NCBI RefSeq assembly: GCF_029953285.1
Contig: NZ_JASAOI010000017.1
Location: forward strand, 186,001-250,000
DNA: 64,000 bases
Reading direction: 5' to 3'
Source: Yinghuangia seranimata
Lineage (GTDB): Bacteria > Actinomycetota > Actinomycetes > Streptomycetales > Streptomycetaceae
In this document: piece after piece, positions 1 through 7,816 of the stretch
Layout of the letters: each line of letters begins with the position of its first letter
How positions within the stretch are numbered: the first letter of the stretch is position 1
Notes under the pieces: model-generated
What the model was told of the DNA's origin: nothing
Databases searched by the model: none
What the model saw: the letters and a program-made list of their open reading frames with translations, nothing else
Translations under genes and position numbers: made by a program

Positions 1-4
1 ACGA

Positions 5-63
5 GGCACACGCATCGTGTGCCGGGGCGACCGCCGACACCTTGGCCGGACGGCGGTCGCCCC
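5..63. promoter_or_regulatory. Two adjacent perfect inverted repeats upstream of the first gene
   Basis: GGCACACG-cat-CGTGTGCC (5-23) is an 8-bp inverted repeat with a 3-nt centre. It directly abuts a 13-bp inverted repeat, arms 24-36 and 51-63, with a 14-nt loop. The first looks like a dimeric repressor operator. The second could be a terminator of a gene left of the window, although it has no T run. Both lie just before the ribosome binding site of the gene starting at 96. Function is inferred. Confidence 0.4.
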
Positions 64-95
64 GTGGGTCGCTCCTACGTGAGAGGAGTACGACC

Positions 96-365
96 GTGCG
101 AACCATTGTCGCCGGACACACGGTGTTCTCGGATTCCGAGTTCGCCGAGCTGGCGTTGGGCATCGACCCGGAATTGTTCACCGGTGTCGAGGGGGAGAGT
201 GCGAGCGAGCGCACCGCGCGGCTGGATGCCGCGAGGGATGTGCTCGCCGACCTGCGGCGCGAGGACCCCGAGCTCGCCGCGTACGCGGCGGGCCTGTTGG
301 ACGAGTCGGCGGAGGTCATCGACCTGCCGGCGCGACGCACCGCCCCGGGGCGGTGGGCGGCGTGA
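96..365 (+). CDS. Small AICE protein of unknown function
   Basis: An 89-residue acidic protein with no family I recognise. The GTG at 96 is chosen because GAGAGGAG (81-88) is a good ribosome binding site in front of it; an earlier in-frame ATG at 42 falls inside a hairpin and lacks one. The sequence begins MRTIVAGHTVF and is Asp/Glu/Ala-rich, with probable helices and no signal or membrane segment. Its stop overlaps the next start as GTGA, so it is the first visible gene of a coupled block running to 2795. A role in AICE maintenance or transfer is suggested only by position. Confidence 0.65.
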   Translation: MRTIVAGHTVFSDSEFAELALGIDPELFTGVEGESASERTARLDAARDVLADLRREDPELAAYAAGLLDESAEVIDLPARRTAPGRWAA

Positions 366-1714
366 CGGAGACCATCTACACGCTGCGCGCCGGCGCCAAG
401 ATGGACCGGGCGCGGATCGCCGCGGCGAACGCCGAAGCGTCGGAGAAAACCGCGGCGGCGTCCGTGGTGCAGGCGGAGATGGCGGCGCGCGTCGCGGCGA
501 TCCGCCGGCAGCAGGAGCGCGACATCCGCGCGGAGACCGGCCGCGACAAGGCCGAGCAGCGCGCGGCGCGGCGAGCCCGCTGGTCCGCGTCGCTCGCGAT
601 GGTGCGCGGGCGTCGGGACTTCACGCTCGTGACCGGCGTCATGACGGCGTCCGTGGGCACCGCGTGGCCGGCGCAGATGGGGTTCTACCTCGCGATGGGC
701 ATGCACCCGGTGCTCGCGGTGCTGGTCACCGCGATGACCGAAGGTGCGGCGTGGGCGGGCGCGGCGATGGCCTCCAAGGCGATCGAGGAGCAGCGTCCGG
801 CGGGCATGTACCGGGCGATCACGTGGGGCTCGGCGCTGTTCGCCGCGACCTTGAACGTGGTGCACACGTGGGCCAAGAGCCCCGCGCTCGCCGCGGTGCT
901 CGGCATGGCGAGCCTGCTCGGCGTTTTGCTGTGGGAGGCGTACGCGCACTCGCGCACCCACACCGCCGGCGGGAAGTCCGGCGCGCAGATCCGCGCCGAG
1001 ATCTACCGCAAGGCACGGTTCCGCAAGGTGGCGCGGCGCACCCGCGACCTGATCGCCGCGGTCCCCGGGATGGACGAGGACGCGGCGTGGGTCATCGCGT
1101 GGCGGTCGGTCCACGGGGCCGACCCCGGCGTGACCCACCGGACGCTCAAACAGCACCACAAGGCCGTGGCCGGGATCGCCGAACTCCTCGACAAGGCGCC
1201 CGTGGCGAACCCGTGCGCGATCGGACTCAACTCGCTTCAGACGCTGTCCGCGTCGCTCCCGGACATGGCGCCCGGCGGAACGGTCGCCGACTCGCAGCGC
1301 GCCGTGCGTGACGCGGTCGTGGTCGCGTTCGATGCGTCGTACCCGATTGAAGAGCTGATCGGCGTTCCCGAGTCGGCGGACGAGTCGGCCGAACAGTCGG
1401 GGCCTGAACAGCGCGTTTCCGGCGAATCTCCACAAACCCTCGCAAACGCGAGTCGGCCGACTGGCGCGCGGCGTCGCCCGACCGGTCCGGTGCCGCCGGC
1501 CGCGAAGTCGGCCGCGCCGAAGCGCACCGCGGACGAACTGCTCGCGGACGCGCGTCGGATCACCGCCGGGTGGCCGATCGGGCACCTGACCGCCGACCGC
1601 ATCCGCAAGTCGGTGCGCACATCAGCGGAGTCGGCTCGGACGCTGCGGGACACGCTGCGCGCCGAGCGCGCCGACTCCGCCGCGCCGGAGGACTCCGAAG
1701 GTGAGGCGGCATGA
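362..1714 (+). CDS. DUF2637-like integral membrane protein of the AICE
   Basis: A 450-residue protein. An N-terminal charged, coiled-coil-prone segment (about 15-75) is rich in Ala, Arg and Glu. A block of about four hydrophobic helices follows (about 85-190), containing MGFYLAMGMHPVLAVLVTAM and a NVVHTW motif typical of DUF2637 proteins of Streptomyces plasmids and AICEs. The soluble C-terminal half is Arg/Ser/Ala-rich. It starts at GTG 362, overlapping the previous stop (GTGA); GTG 353 is a weaker alternative. Membrane proteins in this position often act as spread (Spd) proteins for intramycelial plasmid transfer; that role is inferred. Its stop overlaps the methyltransferase start (ATGA). 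Confidence 0.7.
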   Translation: MTETIYTLRAGAKMDRARIAAANAEASEKTAAASVVQAEMAARVAAIRRQQERDIRAETGRDKAEQRAARRARWSASLAMVRGRRDFTLVTGVMTASVGTAWPAQMGFYLAMGMHPVLAVLVTAMTEGAAWAGAAMASKAIEEQRPAGMYRAITWGSALFAATLNVVHTWAKSPALAAVLGMASLLGVLLWEAYAHSRTHTAGGKSGAQIRAEIYRKARFRKVARRTRDLIAAVPGMDEDAAWVIAWRSVHGADPGVTHRTLKQHHKAVAGIAELLDKAPVANPCAIGLNSLQTLSASLPDMAPGGTVADSQRAVRDAVVVAFDASYPIEELIGVPESADESAEQSGPEQRVSGESPQTLANASRPTGARRRPTGPVPPAAKSAAPKRTADELLADARRITAGWPIGHLTADRIRKSVRTSAESARTLRDTLRAERADSAAPEDSEGEAA

Positions 1715-2415
1715 CCGCCCGACCGGACCGGCCGCGGCTGTTGGACCTGTTCTGCTGCGCTGGCGGCGCGGCCCGCGGCTACCAGCGCGCCGGATGGCAC
1801 GTGACCGGCGTGGACATCCGTCCGCAACCGCGGTACGCGGGTGACGTGTTCGTACGGGCGGACGCGATCGAGTACGCCGCCGAGTACGGGCACCTCTTCG
1901 ACGCGATCCACGCGTCTCCGCCGTGCCAGTTCCGGTGCACGCTCAACCGGGGCACCAACCGGTGGCGCGACCACCCGGACCTGATCGGCCCGACCCGGGT
2001 CGTCCTGGACGGGCTCGGCGTTCCGTACGCGATGGAGAACGTCCCCGGGTCCGGGATCCGCCGCGACGTCACCTTGTGCGGCGAGATGTTCGGGTTGCTG
2101 GTGACCCGTCACCGGTACTTCGAACTCGGCTTCTGGAGCACCGCCAAACCGGCGCACGTCGCCCACCGCGGGCGCACCATCGGGTGGCGGCACGGCGAGT
2201 ACTTCGGCCCCGAAGACGGTGCCGTCTACTACGCCGTGTACGGCGACGGTGGCGGCAAGGGCACGGTCGCCGAGTGGCAGCACGCCATGGGCATCGACTG
2301 GACCGACCAGCGCCGCGAACTCGCCGAGGCGATCCCCCCGGCGTACGGGCAGTGGATCGGGGATCGCCTGCTCGCCGCGGTCACCGGCACGGCCGGTGCC
2401 GAGCAGGCGGCATGA
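1711..2415 (+). CDS. DNA (cytosine-5)-methyltransferase, compact phage/AICE type
   Basis: A 234-residue C5-cytosine methyltransferase. Motif I, LLDLFCCAGGAARGY (SAM binding), lies at about 10-24. Motif IV, ASPPCQ with the catalytic Cys, is at about 69-74. MENVPG (motif VI) is at about 109-114, RHRYFEL (motif VIII) near 132, and EAIPPAYGQWIGDRL (motif X) near the C-terminus. It is much shorter than classical Dcm (over 400 residues), with a minimal target-recognition region, as is common in phage and AICE enzymes. ATGA overlaps on both sides couple it to its neighbours. No restriction endonuclease is nearby, so it is an orphan enzyme, perhaps protecting the element from host restriction. Confidence 0.88.
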   Translation: MTARPDRPRLLDLFCCAGGAARGYQRAGWHVTGVDIRPQPRYAGDVFVRADAIEYAAEYGHLFDAIHASPPCQFRCTLNRGTNRWRDHPDLIGPTRVVLDGLGVPYAMENVPGSGIRRDVTLCGEMFGLLVTRHRYFELGFWSTAKPAHVAHRGRTIGWRHGEYFGPEDGAVYYAVYGDGGGKGTVAEWQHAMGIDWTDQRRELAEAIPPAYGQWIGDRLLAAVTGTAGAEQAA

Positions 2416-2795
2416 CCCGGTTCCGCCGCCGCTTCTGGGACCCGACCGGCGCGCGGTACGGACTCCCCACCTACCCGTGGCAGTTGGCCCCTGAGGGACT
2501 GGCGACCCGTCGTCAACTCCGCTCGTCGGACCTGCGGCCCGGTGGTCAGGAGCCTGCCGCACAGGTCATGTGGCAGACGCGCCGCGGTGTCCGTGTCGCG
2601 TTCCTGTACCTCACCGACCGCGCGCTGCCGGTTCGGCCGATGACCGAGCCGAAGCGCCGCGCGCTCGCCGCGGCGATGCTCGCACGCCGCACCTGCCCGA
2701 TGTGCCGCACCGACCGCGGTTACGTCATCTCCGTCCGGCTCGGCATGTGCGTGCCGTGCGCGGACTCCTCCGACTCGTACAGCGCCGCCGCATAG
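2412..2795 (+). CDS. RRQRL-motif-type zinc-binding protein
   Basis: A 127-residue protein with an N-terminal Tyr/Pro/Trp-rich segment. The signature region TRRQLRSSDLRPGGQEP at about 36-52 resembles the RRQRL motif. A C-terminal CPMC...CVPC pair (about 95-116) fits a zinc ribbon. Small proteins of this type recur in Streptomyces AICEs between the spread and tra genes; their biochemical role is unknown. It starts at ATG 2412, overlapping the methyltransferase stop (ATGA). It ends the coupled block, and a strong hairpin follows. Confidence 0.7.
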   Translation: MTRFRRRFWDPTGARYGLPTYPWQLAPEGLATRRQLRSSDLRPGGQEPAAQVMWQTRRGVRVAFLYLTDRALPVRPMTEPKRRALAAAMLARRTCPMCRTDRGYVISVRLGMCVPCADSSDSYSAAA

Positions 2796-2799
2796 TCGC

Positions 2800-2838
2800 G
2801 CGGCCCCGGCCAACGCCTGGACAGCACGCCGGGGCCGC
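2800..2838 (+). terminator. Hairpin between the methyltransferase block and traB
   Basis: Perfect 11-bp inverted repeat, GCGGCCCCGGC (2800-2810) and its complement (2828-2838), with a 17-nt loop and no T run. It lies 30 nt before the traB start. It could be a weak terminator or attenuator separating the upstream block from traB. Confidence 0.5.
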
Positions 2839-2868
2839 TCCCCAACCTGTGATTGGAGAACCCCCAGC

Positions 2869-5100
2869 ATGACGCACACCGACCTGTTCGGCCCCGACTC
2901 GCAGGACAACACCCCTGCCGAGATCGAGGAGCCGACCGCGGAGGTCATCCCCCTCCGCAAGGAGCGCCCGCCCGCCGAACCGGCCAACACGGACCCGGCG
3001 GACACCGCCGAGCCCGAGACGGAGCCGGACACCGGCGACGAGGGCGAGCAGGAGACCACGGTTCCTGTAGATGGTCCCGCGCTGGCCCGCCCGTCGTGGC
3101 AGCAGGCCATCGCCAGCGGCGAACGGCGCGAGGTGCTGCCGGCATGGCTGCTCTCGCAGGACGAGTTGCGCGAGCGGGCGCGCTGGACCCTGGACCACTT
3201 CATGCACGTGTTCGCGTTCCACGCGGTGCGCACGCCGGTCTACGCCGGGACGCTCGCCATCCGCTCGCCGCTCGGCGCGGCGCGGCTGGTCGGCGGTGCG
3301 TTCCGGTGGGTGTCGGATGCGGACTCCCGTCCGATCCGGGCGAACGCCATTGCGCACAACGACGCCGCCGAGTACCTGCGGCTCGCCAAGCACCGCGACG
3401 GCAAGGTGCGGTTGCGGCTGACGATCCTGCTCGCGGCGATGCTCGGCACCGCCGTGCTGTTGACCGCGCTCATCGTGGCCGGGCCGACGTGGGGCACGCT
3501 GCTCGCGCTCGCCGGGATCGTCGGCGGTCTCGGGTGGTTCGGCGCCCCGCAGGACCGGCCGCTCATCGGCCCCGCGGTGGTCAAGCCGCAGGTCCAGAAG
3601 CTCACCAGCCACATCGTGCTGCGGGCACTCGGCGCGCTCGGGATCGCCGAGATCAACAAGGCCGTGACCAAGGGGTGGGGGCCGCGGGCGTTCGTCGCCC
3701 CGATCACCCGCGACGGCCCCGGATGGCGCGCGGATGTCGACCTGCCGTACGGCGTCACGGCAGTGGACATCATCGAGCGGCGGGACCGGCTCGCATCCGG
3801 TCTGCGCCGGCCGATGGGCTGCGTGTGGCCCGAGCCCGTCCACACGCAGCACACCGGACGGCTGGTCATCTGGGTTGGCGACCAGGACATGAACCAGCTC
3901 AAGCAGCCCGAGTGGCCGCTGGCGAAGTCCGGTACCGCGTCGCTGTTCAAGCCGATCCCGTTCGGCACCGACCAGCGCGGGCGCACGGTCGCGTTCACGC
4001 TGATGTTCGCGAACATGCTGATCGGCGCCATGCCCAGGTTCGGCAAGACGTTCTCGCTGCGCGTGGCGATGCTCGCGGTGGCGCTGGACGTGCTCGCCGA
4101 GCTGCACACCTGGGAGCTGAAGGGCACCGGCGACCTTGAGGCCCCGGGCCGGGTGTCGCACACCTACGGCTCGGGCCCGGACGACGAGACCCTTGCCGGC
4201 TGCATGGACATGCTCCGGTACGTCTACGGCGACCTGGAGCGCCGCGCGAAGGTGATCCGGGGCCTGCCCCGGGACGTCTGCCCGGAGAACAAGGTCACCC
4301 CGGAGCTGTCCGCGAAGAAGTCGCTGCGGCTGCACCCGCTCGTCGTGGCGATCGACGAGTGCCAAGAGCTGTTCTCGCACCCGAAGTTCGGGGCGGAAGC
4401 GGCCGACCTGTGCACCGGCATCATCAAGCGCGGTCCCGCGCTCGGCGTCATCCTGCTGCTGGCGACGCAGCGCCCGGACAAGGACTCCATGCCCACCGGC
4501 GTCTCCGCGAACGTGGGCATCCGCTTCTGTCTGCGGGTGATGGGTCAGACCGAGAACGACATGGTGCTGGGCACCTCGTCGTACAAGAACGGCCTGCGTG
4601 CCACGACGTTCACCCGCGCGGACACCGGGATCGGGTACCTCGTCGGGCACGCCACGGACGCCGAGATCGTCCGCTCGTTCTACATCGACGGACCTACCGC
4701 GGACCGGATCTGCGAGCGCGCCCGCGCCGCGCGGATCGCCGCGGGCACCCTGTCCGGCTACGCCGCCGGCGAGACCACCGGTACCGAGCAGACGCCCGCG
4801 CATGACCTGCTCGCGGACGTGCTCGCGGTCGTCCCCGCGTCCGAGGAACGGGTGTGGAACGAGACCGTGGTGGACCGGCTCGCCGAGCTGCGGCCGGACG
4901 CCTACGGCCCGTGGGCCACGCTCGGGACCAAGGCCAAGTCCGCGCAACTCACCGCGGCGCTCAAGCCGCACGGTGTGGCGGTCGATCAGGTCTGGGGCAC
5001 CGACGAGACCACCGGCAAGGGTGCGAACCGGCGCGGGATCGAGCGCGAGCACATCGCCGCGGCCATCACGAAGCGTGACGCTCGGCGCCGCTCGGACTGA
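2869..5100 (+). CDS. traB: TraB-type FtsK/SpoIIIE conjugative DNA translocase
   Basis: A 743-residue translocase, the single protein that moves double-stranded DNA between mycelia in actinomycete conjugation. The N-terminus (1-75) is acidic and Pro-rich. Hydrophobic helices at about 184-225 anchor it in the membrane. Walker A is GAMPRFGKT (386-394) and the Walker B region is LVVAIDECQELF at about 490-500. LLLATQRPDKDSMPTGV is the FtsK-like sensor/ATQ motif. The C-terminal part (about 640-743) likely holds the winged-helix DNA-reading domain. It starts at ATG 2869, behind a weak TTGGAGAA site. CTAG palindromes directly downstream may be its DNA target (clt). Confidence 0.9.
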   Translation: MTHTDLFGPDSQDNTPAEIEEPTAEVIPLRKERPPAEPANTDPADTAEPETEPDTGDEGEQETTVPVDGPALARPSWQQAIASGERREVLPAWLLSQDELRERARWTLDHFMHVFAFHAVRTPVYAGTLAIRSPLGAARLVGGAFRWVSDADSRPIRANAIAHNDAAEYLRLAKHRDGKVRLRLTILLAAMLGTAVLLTALIVAGPTWGTLLALAGIVGGLGWFGAPQDRPLIGPAVVKPQVQKLTSHIVLRALGALGIAEINKAVTKGWGPRAFVAPITRDGPGWRADVDLPYGVTAVDIIERRDRLASGLRRPMGCVWPEPVHTQHTGRLVIWVGDQDMNQLKQPEWPLAKSGTASLFKPIPFGTDQRGRTVAFTLMFANMLIGAMPRFGKTFSLRVAMLAVALDVLAELHTWELKGTGDLEAPGRVSHTYGSGPDDETLAGCMDMLRYVYGDLERRAKVIRGLPRDVCPENKVTPELSAKKSLRLHPLVVAIDECQELFSHPKFGAEAADLCTGIIKRGPALGVILLLATQRPDKDSMPTGVSANVGIRFCLRVMGQTENDMVLGTSSYKNGLRATTFTRADTGIGYLVGHATDAEIVRSFYIDGPTADRICERARAARIAAGTLSGYAAGETTGTEQTPAHDLLADVLAVVPASEERVWNETVVDRLAELRPDAYGPWATLGTKAKSAQLTAALKPHGVAVDQVWGTDETTGKGANRRGIEREHIAAAITKRDARRRSD

Positions 5101-5108
5101 CCGGAGGT

Positions 5109-5190
5109 GGCTGCTAGGTCTAGCAGCATCCCTTGCTAGACCTAGCAGCCTTGCTAGCAACCCATTCCCGCGCTGATCAGCGCACTAGTC
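5109..5190. repeat. CTAG-palindrome array after traB, candidate clt or operator
   Basis: A perfect 17-bp inverted repeat has arms 5109-5125 and 5134-5150 and an 8-nt loop. Each arm contains its own near-palindrome TGCTAG-NN-CTAGCA. It is followed by TTGCTAGCAA (5151-5160), the palindrome CGCTGATCAGCG (5171-5182) and CACTAGTCCCTAGCA (5183-5197). CTAG is normally among the rarest tetranucleotides in Streptomyces DNA, so the density is notable. Position after traB fits a clt (TraB recognition) locus; an operator, nicking site or simple terminator are alternatives. Confidence 0.6.
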
Positions 5191-5241
5191 CCTAGCACCG
5201 CCATGCCCGGAACCAGCGAAAACGCCCTCCGGAGGCCCCTG

Positions 5242-5523
5242 ATGACCCCTAACGCGCTCGCTAGCCTGCTCGTCCTCGCCCTGCCCGCCGGTTACGCACT
5301 GTTGTGCTGGCTCAGCCCGTTCACGGCGTGCCGGTTCTGCGACGGCACCGGCAACCACGTCTCGTGGTGGGACCGCAGGCAGGCCCGGACCAACCCGAAC
5401 CACAAGCCCAAGCGCCGCATCCGCAAGCCGTGCCGCCGCTGCAAGGGCACCGGCGCCCGGCTCCGGATCGGCCGCCGCATCCACAACGCCGGCCGCCGCC
5501 TGCACCACGACGGCACCCGCTGA
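5242..5523 (+). CDS. Small membrane protein with CxxCxGxG zinc motifs
   Basis: A 93-residue protein with one N-terminal hydrophobic segment (about 3-22, LASLLVLALPAGYALLCWL). Two DnaJ-like cysteine motifs follow, CRFCDGTG (about 31-38) and CRRCKGTG (about 64-71), separated by a basic linker. It probably binds one zinc ion at the membrane. The ATG at 5242 is chosen because CCGGAGGCC precedes it at good distance; an in-frame ATG at 5203 lies among the CTAG repeats. It is the first of three small AICE proteins before ssb. Function unknown. Confidence 0.65.
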   Translation: MTPNALASLLVLALPAGYALLCWLSPFTACRFCDGTGNHVSWWDRRQARTNPNHKPKRRIRKPCRRCKGTGARLRIGRRIHNAGRRLHHDGTR

Positions 5524-5567
5524 CCACCCACCCGAGCACCACCCTGACAAAGCATCAGGAGACTGCC

Positions 5568-5837
5568 ATGGGAACCGACTTCTACACCCTCGCCGCGGGC
5601 GACGGAACCACGCCCGCCGGAACCACCGGCGGCACGGTCACCCTCGCCATGCCGGTCATCTGCATCATCCTCGCCGCGGTCCTGCTCGCGAACGGCAAGG
5701 CCCCCAGGCTCGCCGGGTTCCTGCTGTTCATCGCCGGCGTCGGCCTGTCCGGCACGCAGTTCGCCGGATCGCTGTCGACGTCCACGCACGCGATGTTCAC
5801 CAGCATCGTCGACGGGTTCACCAACGCCCTGTCCTGA
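5568..5837 (+). CDS. Small two-helix membrane protein of the AICE
   Basis: An 89-residue protein. A polar N-terminus (1-25) is followed by hydrophobic segments at about 26-41 (LAMPVICIILAAVLLANG) and 48-62 (AGFLLFIAGVGLSG), then a polar tail. It starts at ATG 5568 with AGGAG at 5557-5561. It lies 44 nt after the zinc-motif membrane protein. No family is recognised. Its size and position are typical of Spd-like spread proteins in Streptomyces conjugative elements, which is inference only. Confidence 0.65.
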   Translation: MGTDFYTLAAGDGTTPAGTTGGTVTLAMPVICIILAAVLLANGKAPRLAGFLLFIAGVGLSGTQFAGSLSTSTHAMFTSIVDGFTNALS

Positions 5838-5932
5838 CCCGGCCGCCCGCCGTGGCCCCGGAGCACCCCACGTGCCCCGGGACCGCGGGGGACGACCGGA
5901 CGGACCGGTCTCCCACTCGGGAGGCACACCCC

Positions 5933-6184
5933 ATGCGCATCCGACGCTGGTTCATCTACCGCGAGCACGGCGCGCTGCACATCGAGCGCGGCGCCGACCC
6001 GAAGTGCCGCCACTGCAACGGCGACGGGGGGTGGTTCGTGGGCGGCATCCTCCCGGACGAACCGGAGTTCGCCGCGTGCCCCTGCAGCGACGGCCCGTCG
6101 CTCCGTATCCGCTACCGCCCGCTGCGCCGCCGCACCACGGGCCCGGTCGGCGACCCGTGGCTGAGCCACCAGTCCCGCTTCTAA
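5933..6184 (+). CDS. Small Cys-rich, probable zinc-binding AICE protein
   Basis: An 83-residue basic protein containing KCRHCNGDGG (about 24-33) and ACPCSD (about 50-55), consistent with a four-cysteine metal site. The C-terminus is Arg-rich. The ATG at 5933 is supported by GGGAGG 9 nt upstream; an upstream in-frame start at 5852 has no such site. There is no membrane segment. It resembles the CxxC motif of the protein at 5242, so the two may share ancestry or a partner. Function unknown. Confidence 0.6.
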   Translation: MRIRRWFIYREHGALHIERGADPKCRHCNGDGGWFVGGILPDEPEFAACPCSDGPSLRIRYRPLRRRTTGPVGDPWLSHQSRF

Positions 6185-6217
6185 CCCCTGCACTTCACCT
6201 GTGAGAGGAGCAAGGCC

Positions 6218-6661
6218 GTGGCCAACAACGCCACCTACCTGACCATCACCGGGAACCTCACCCGCGATCCCGAGATGGCGTACACCACGTCCGGCGTGGC
6301 CCGGACCCGGCTCGCCATCGCGGTCACCCCGCGCCGCTTCGACAAGAACGCGGGCGAGTGGACCGACGGAGAGACCACCTACTGGGAGTGCACCCTGTGG
6401 CGCGGGCTCGCGGAGAACGCCGCGGAGTCGCTGCGCAAAGGGGCCCGCGTCATCGCCACCGGCACCGTGACCACCCAGAGGTGGGACGACAAGGAGACCG
6501 GCGAGCCGCGGTCCCGCGTCGTGCTCGACCTGGAGGACATCGGCCCTTCCCTGACGTGGGCCACCGCGAGCGTCAGTAAGGCCACCCGCTCCCGCGCGTC
6601 CGGACCGGCGCGCGACCAGTGGTCCAGCGAGCCGCCCGCGCAGGACGAACCGCCGTTCTAG
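6218..6661 (+). CDS. ssb: Single-stranded DNA-binding protein (AICE copy)
   Basis: A 147-residue SSB. The OB-fold domain (about 5-108) begins YLTITGNLTRDPEMAYTTSG and includes TYWECTLWRGLAENAAESL and GARVIATGTV. A short linker leads to an acidic, Phe-terminated tail (QDEPPF), the usual docking peptide for replication partners. Chromosomal streptomycete SSBs are about 200 residues with long Gly-rich linkers, so this is a compact element-borne copy. It starts at GTG 6218 after GAGAGGAGCAAGG. It serves the replication genes that follow and may coat DNA during transfer or replicative excision. Confidence 0.9.
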   Translation: MANNATYLTITGNLTRDPEMAYTTSGVARTRLAIAVTPRRFDKNAGEWTDGETTYWECTLWRGLAENAAESLRKGARVIATGTVTTQRWDDKETGEPRSRVVLDLEDIGPSLTWATASVSKATRSRASGPARDQWSSEPPAQDEPPF

Positions 6662-6667
6662 CCGCGC

Positions 6668-6713
6668 CCCGGGGCACCCGCCACTTCCGCCAAGAACCGC
6701 CGGGTGCCCCGGG
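6668..6713 (+). terminator. Hairpin after ssb
   Basis: Perfect 13-bp inverted repeat, CCCGGGGCACCCG (6668-6680) and its complement (6701-6713), with a 20-nt loop and no clear T run. It sits between ssb and the primase-polymerase gene. It is probably a partial terminator or mRNA-stability hairpin. Confidence 0.5.
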
Positions 6714-6754
6714 TCTCTCACCGCCCCTCACAGGGCAGACAGGAGACCTCCAGC

Positions 6755-7816
6755 ATGACCCATGGCTCGCTCATGCGTCCCGTGGCGGAGCGTGGCGGTA
6801 CGCCCGTTCCGCAGAACCTCACGGGCCCGGTGTGCTCGCGATGGACCGGCCATCCCTGCCCCCAGACGGTGGGGCTGCGCCGCTTCACGAACGGGCACTT
6901 CTGCCCCAACCACGCGCCGCGTGGCGGGCACTACGCGCCCGACCCGAACCCGCTCAAGTCGGCCGCGCTCGTCTACGCCGCCCGCGGGTGGCACGTCTTC
7001 CCGCTCGTCCCCGGCCAGAAGCGCCCGGCGGTCTCGGACTGGGAGAACCGCGCGACCACGAACCGGGCTCGTATCGATCGGTGCTGGGACCACGCCGCGT
7101 ACAACGTCGGGATCGCCACCGGCCCGAGCGGGCTGGTCGTGGTGGACCTGGACGTGCCCAAGAACGGCGAAGAGCCGAAGGAACCGTGGTCGAGTCGCAA
7201 CGTCGCGTGCGGGGCGGATGTGCTCGCGGTCATCGCCGACGAGCACCAGGCGGCATACCCGCACGGCACCTTCACCGTGTCGACGCCGAGCAGGGGAACG
7301 CACCTGTACTTCGCGGCGCCCGCCGGGGCCGAGCTGCGGAACACGTGCGGCTCGCTCGGGTGGAAGGTCGACACCCGAGCCCACGGCGGGTACGTCGTCG
7401 CCGCGGGCAGCACCGTGGACCGCACGCCGTACACGGTGGTTCCCGACTGCGACCCGGCACCCGCGCCGCTTCCGGCGTGGCTCGCCGAACTGCTGCTGCC
7501 CAAGCCGCTCCCGCCGCAGAAGCCCGTCGTCCTGACCCTGCCGAACGACCGGCGTGGCGCGTACGTCAACGCCGCGGTCAACGCCCAAGTCGGGTACGTA
7601 CTCAAGTCCGGCGACGACGAGCACAACACCGCGCTGTACCGCTCGGCGTGCGCGCTCGGACAGCTCGTCGCCGGCGGCGCGCTCGCCGAGCAGCAGGCCA
7701 TGACCGCGCTCGCGAACGCCGCGGCGCAGGTCGGTCAAGGCTCACGGGAAGCGGAACGGACGATCCGCTCCGGGCTCAAGGCCGGGGCGAAGCGCCCGCG
7801 GTCGGTGGCGGCATGA
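6755..7816 (+). CDS. Bifunctional DNA primase/polymerase (prim-pol)
   Basis: A 353-residue protein with a prim-pol (archaeo-eukaryotic primase fold) domain at about 66-260: AALVYAARGWHVFPL, the metal-binding VVVDLDVP (D131, D133), STPSRGTHLYF, and the DTRAHGGYVVAAGS segment. The last 80 residues resemble the helical PriCT-type tail. An extra N-terminal segment holds C27, C35, C50 and H53, a possible zinc site. The ATG at 6755 has ACAGGAGA upstream. It primes element replication together with the ATPase whose start overlaps its stop (ATGA). No rolling-circle RepSA-type initiator is present. Confidence 0.88.
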   Translation: MTHGSLMRPVAERGGTPVPQNLTGPVCSRWTGHPCPQTVGLRRFTNGHFCPNHAPRGGHYAPDPNPLKSAALVYAARGWHVFPLVPGQKRPAVSDWENRATTNRARIDRCWDHAAYNVGIATGPSGLVVVDLDVPKNGEEPKEPWSSRNVACGADVLAVIADEHQAAYPHGTFTVSTPSRGTHLYFAAPAGAELRNTCGSLGWKVDTRAHGGYVVAAGSTVDRTPYTVVPDCDPAPAPLPAWLAELLLPKPLPPQKPVVLTLPNDRRGAYVNAAVNAQVGYVLKSGDDEHNTALYRSACALGQLVAGGALAEQQAMTALANAAAQVGQGSREAERTIRSGLKAGAKRPRSVAA

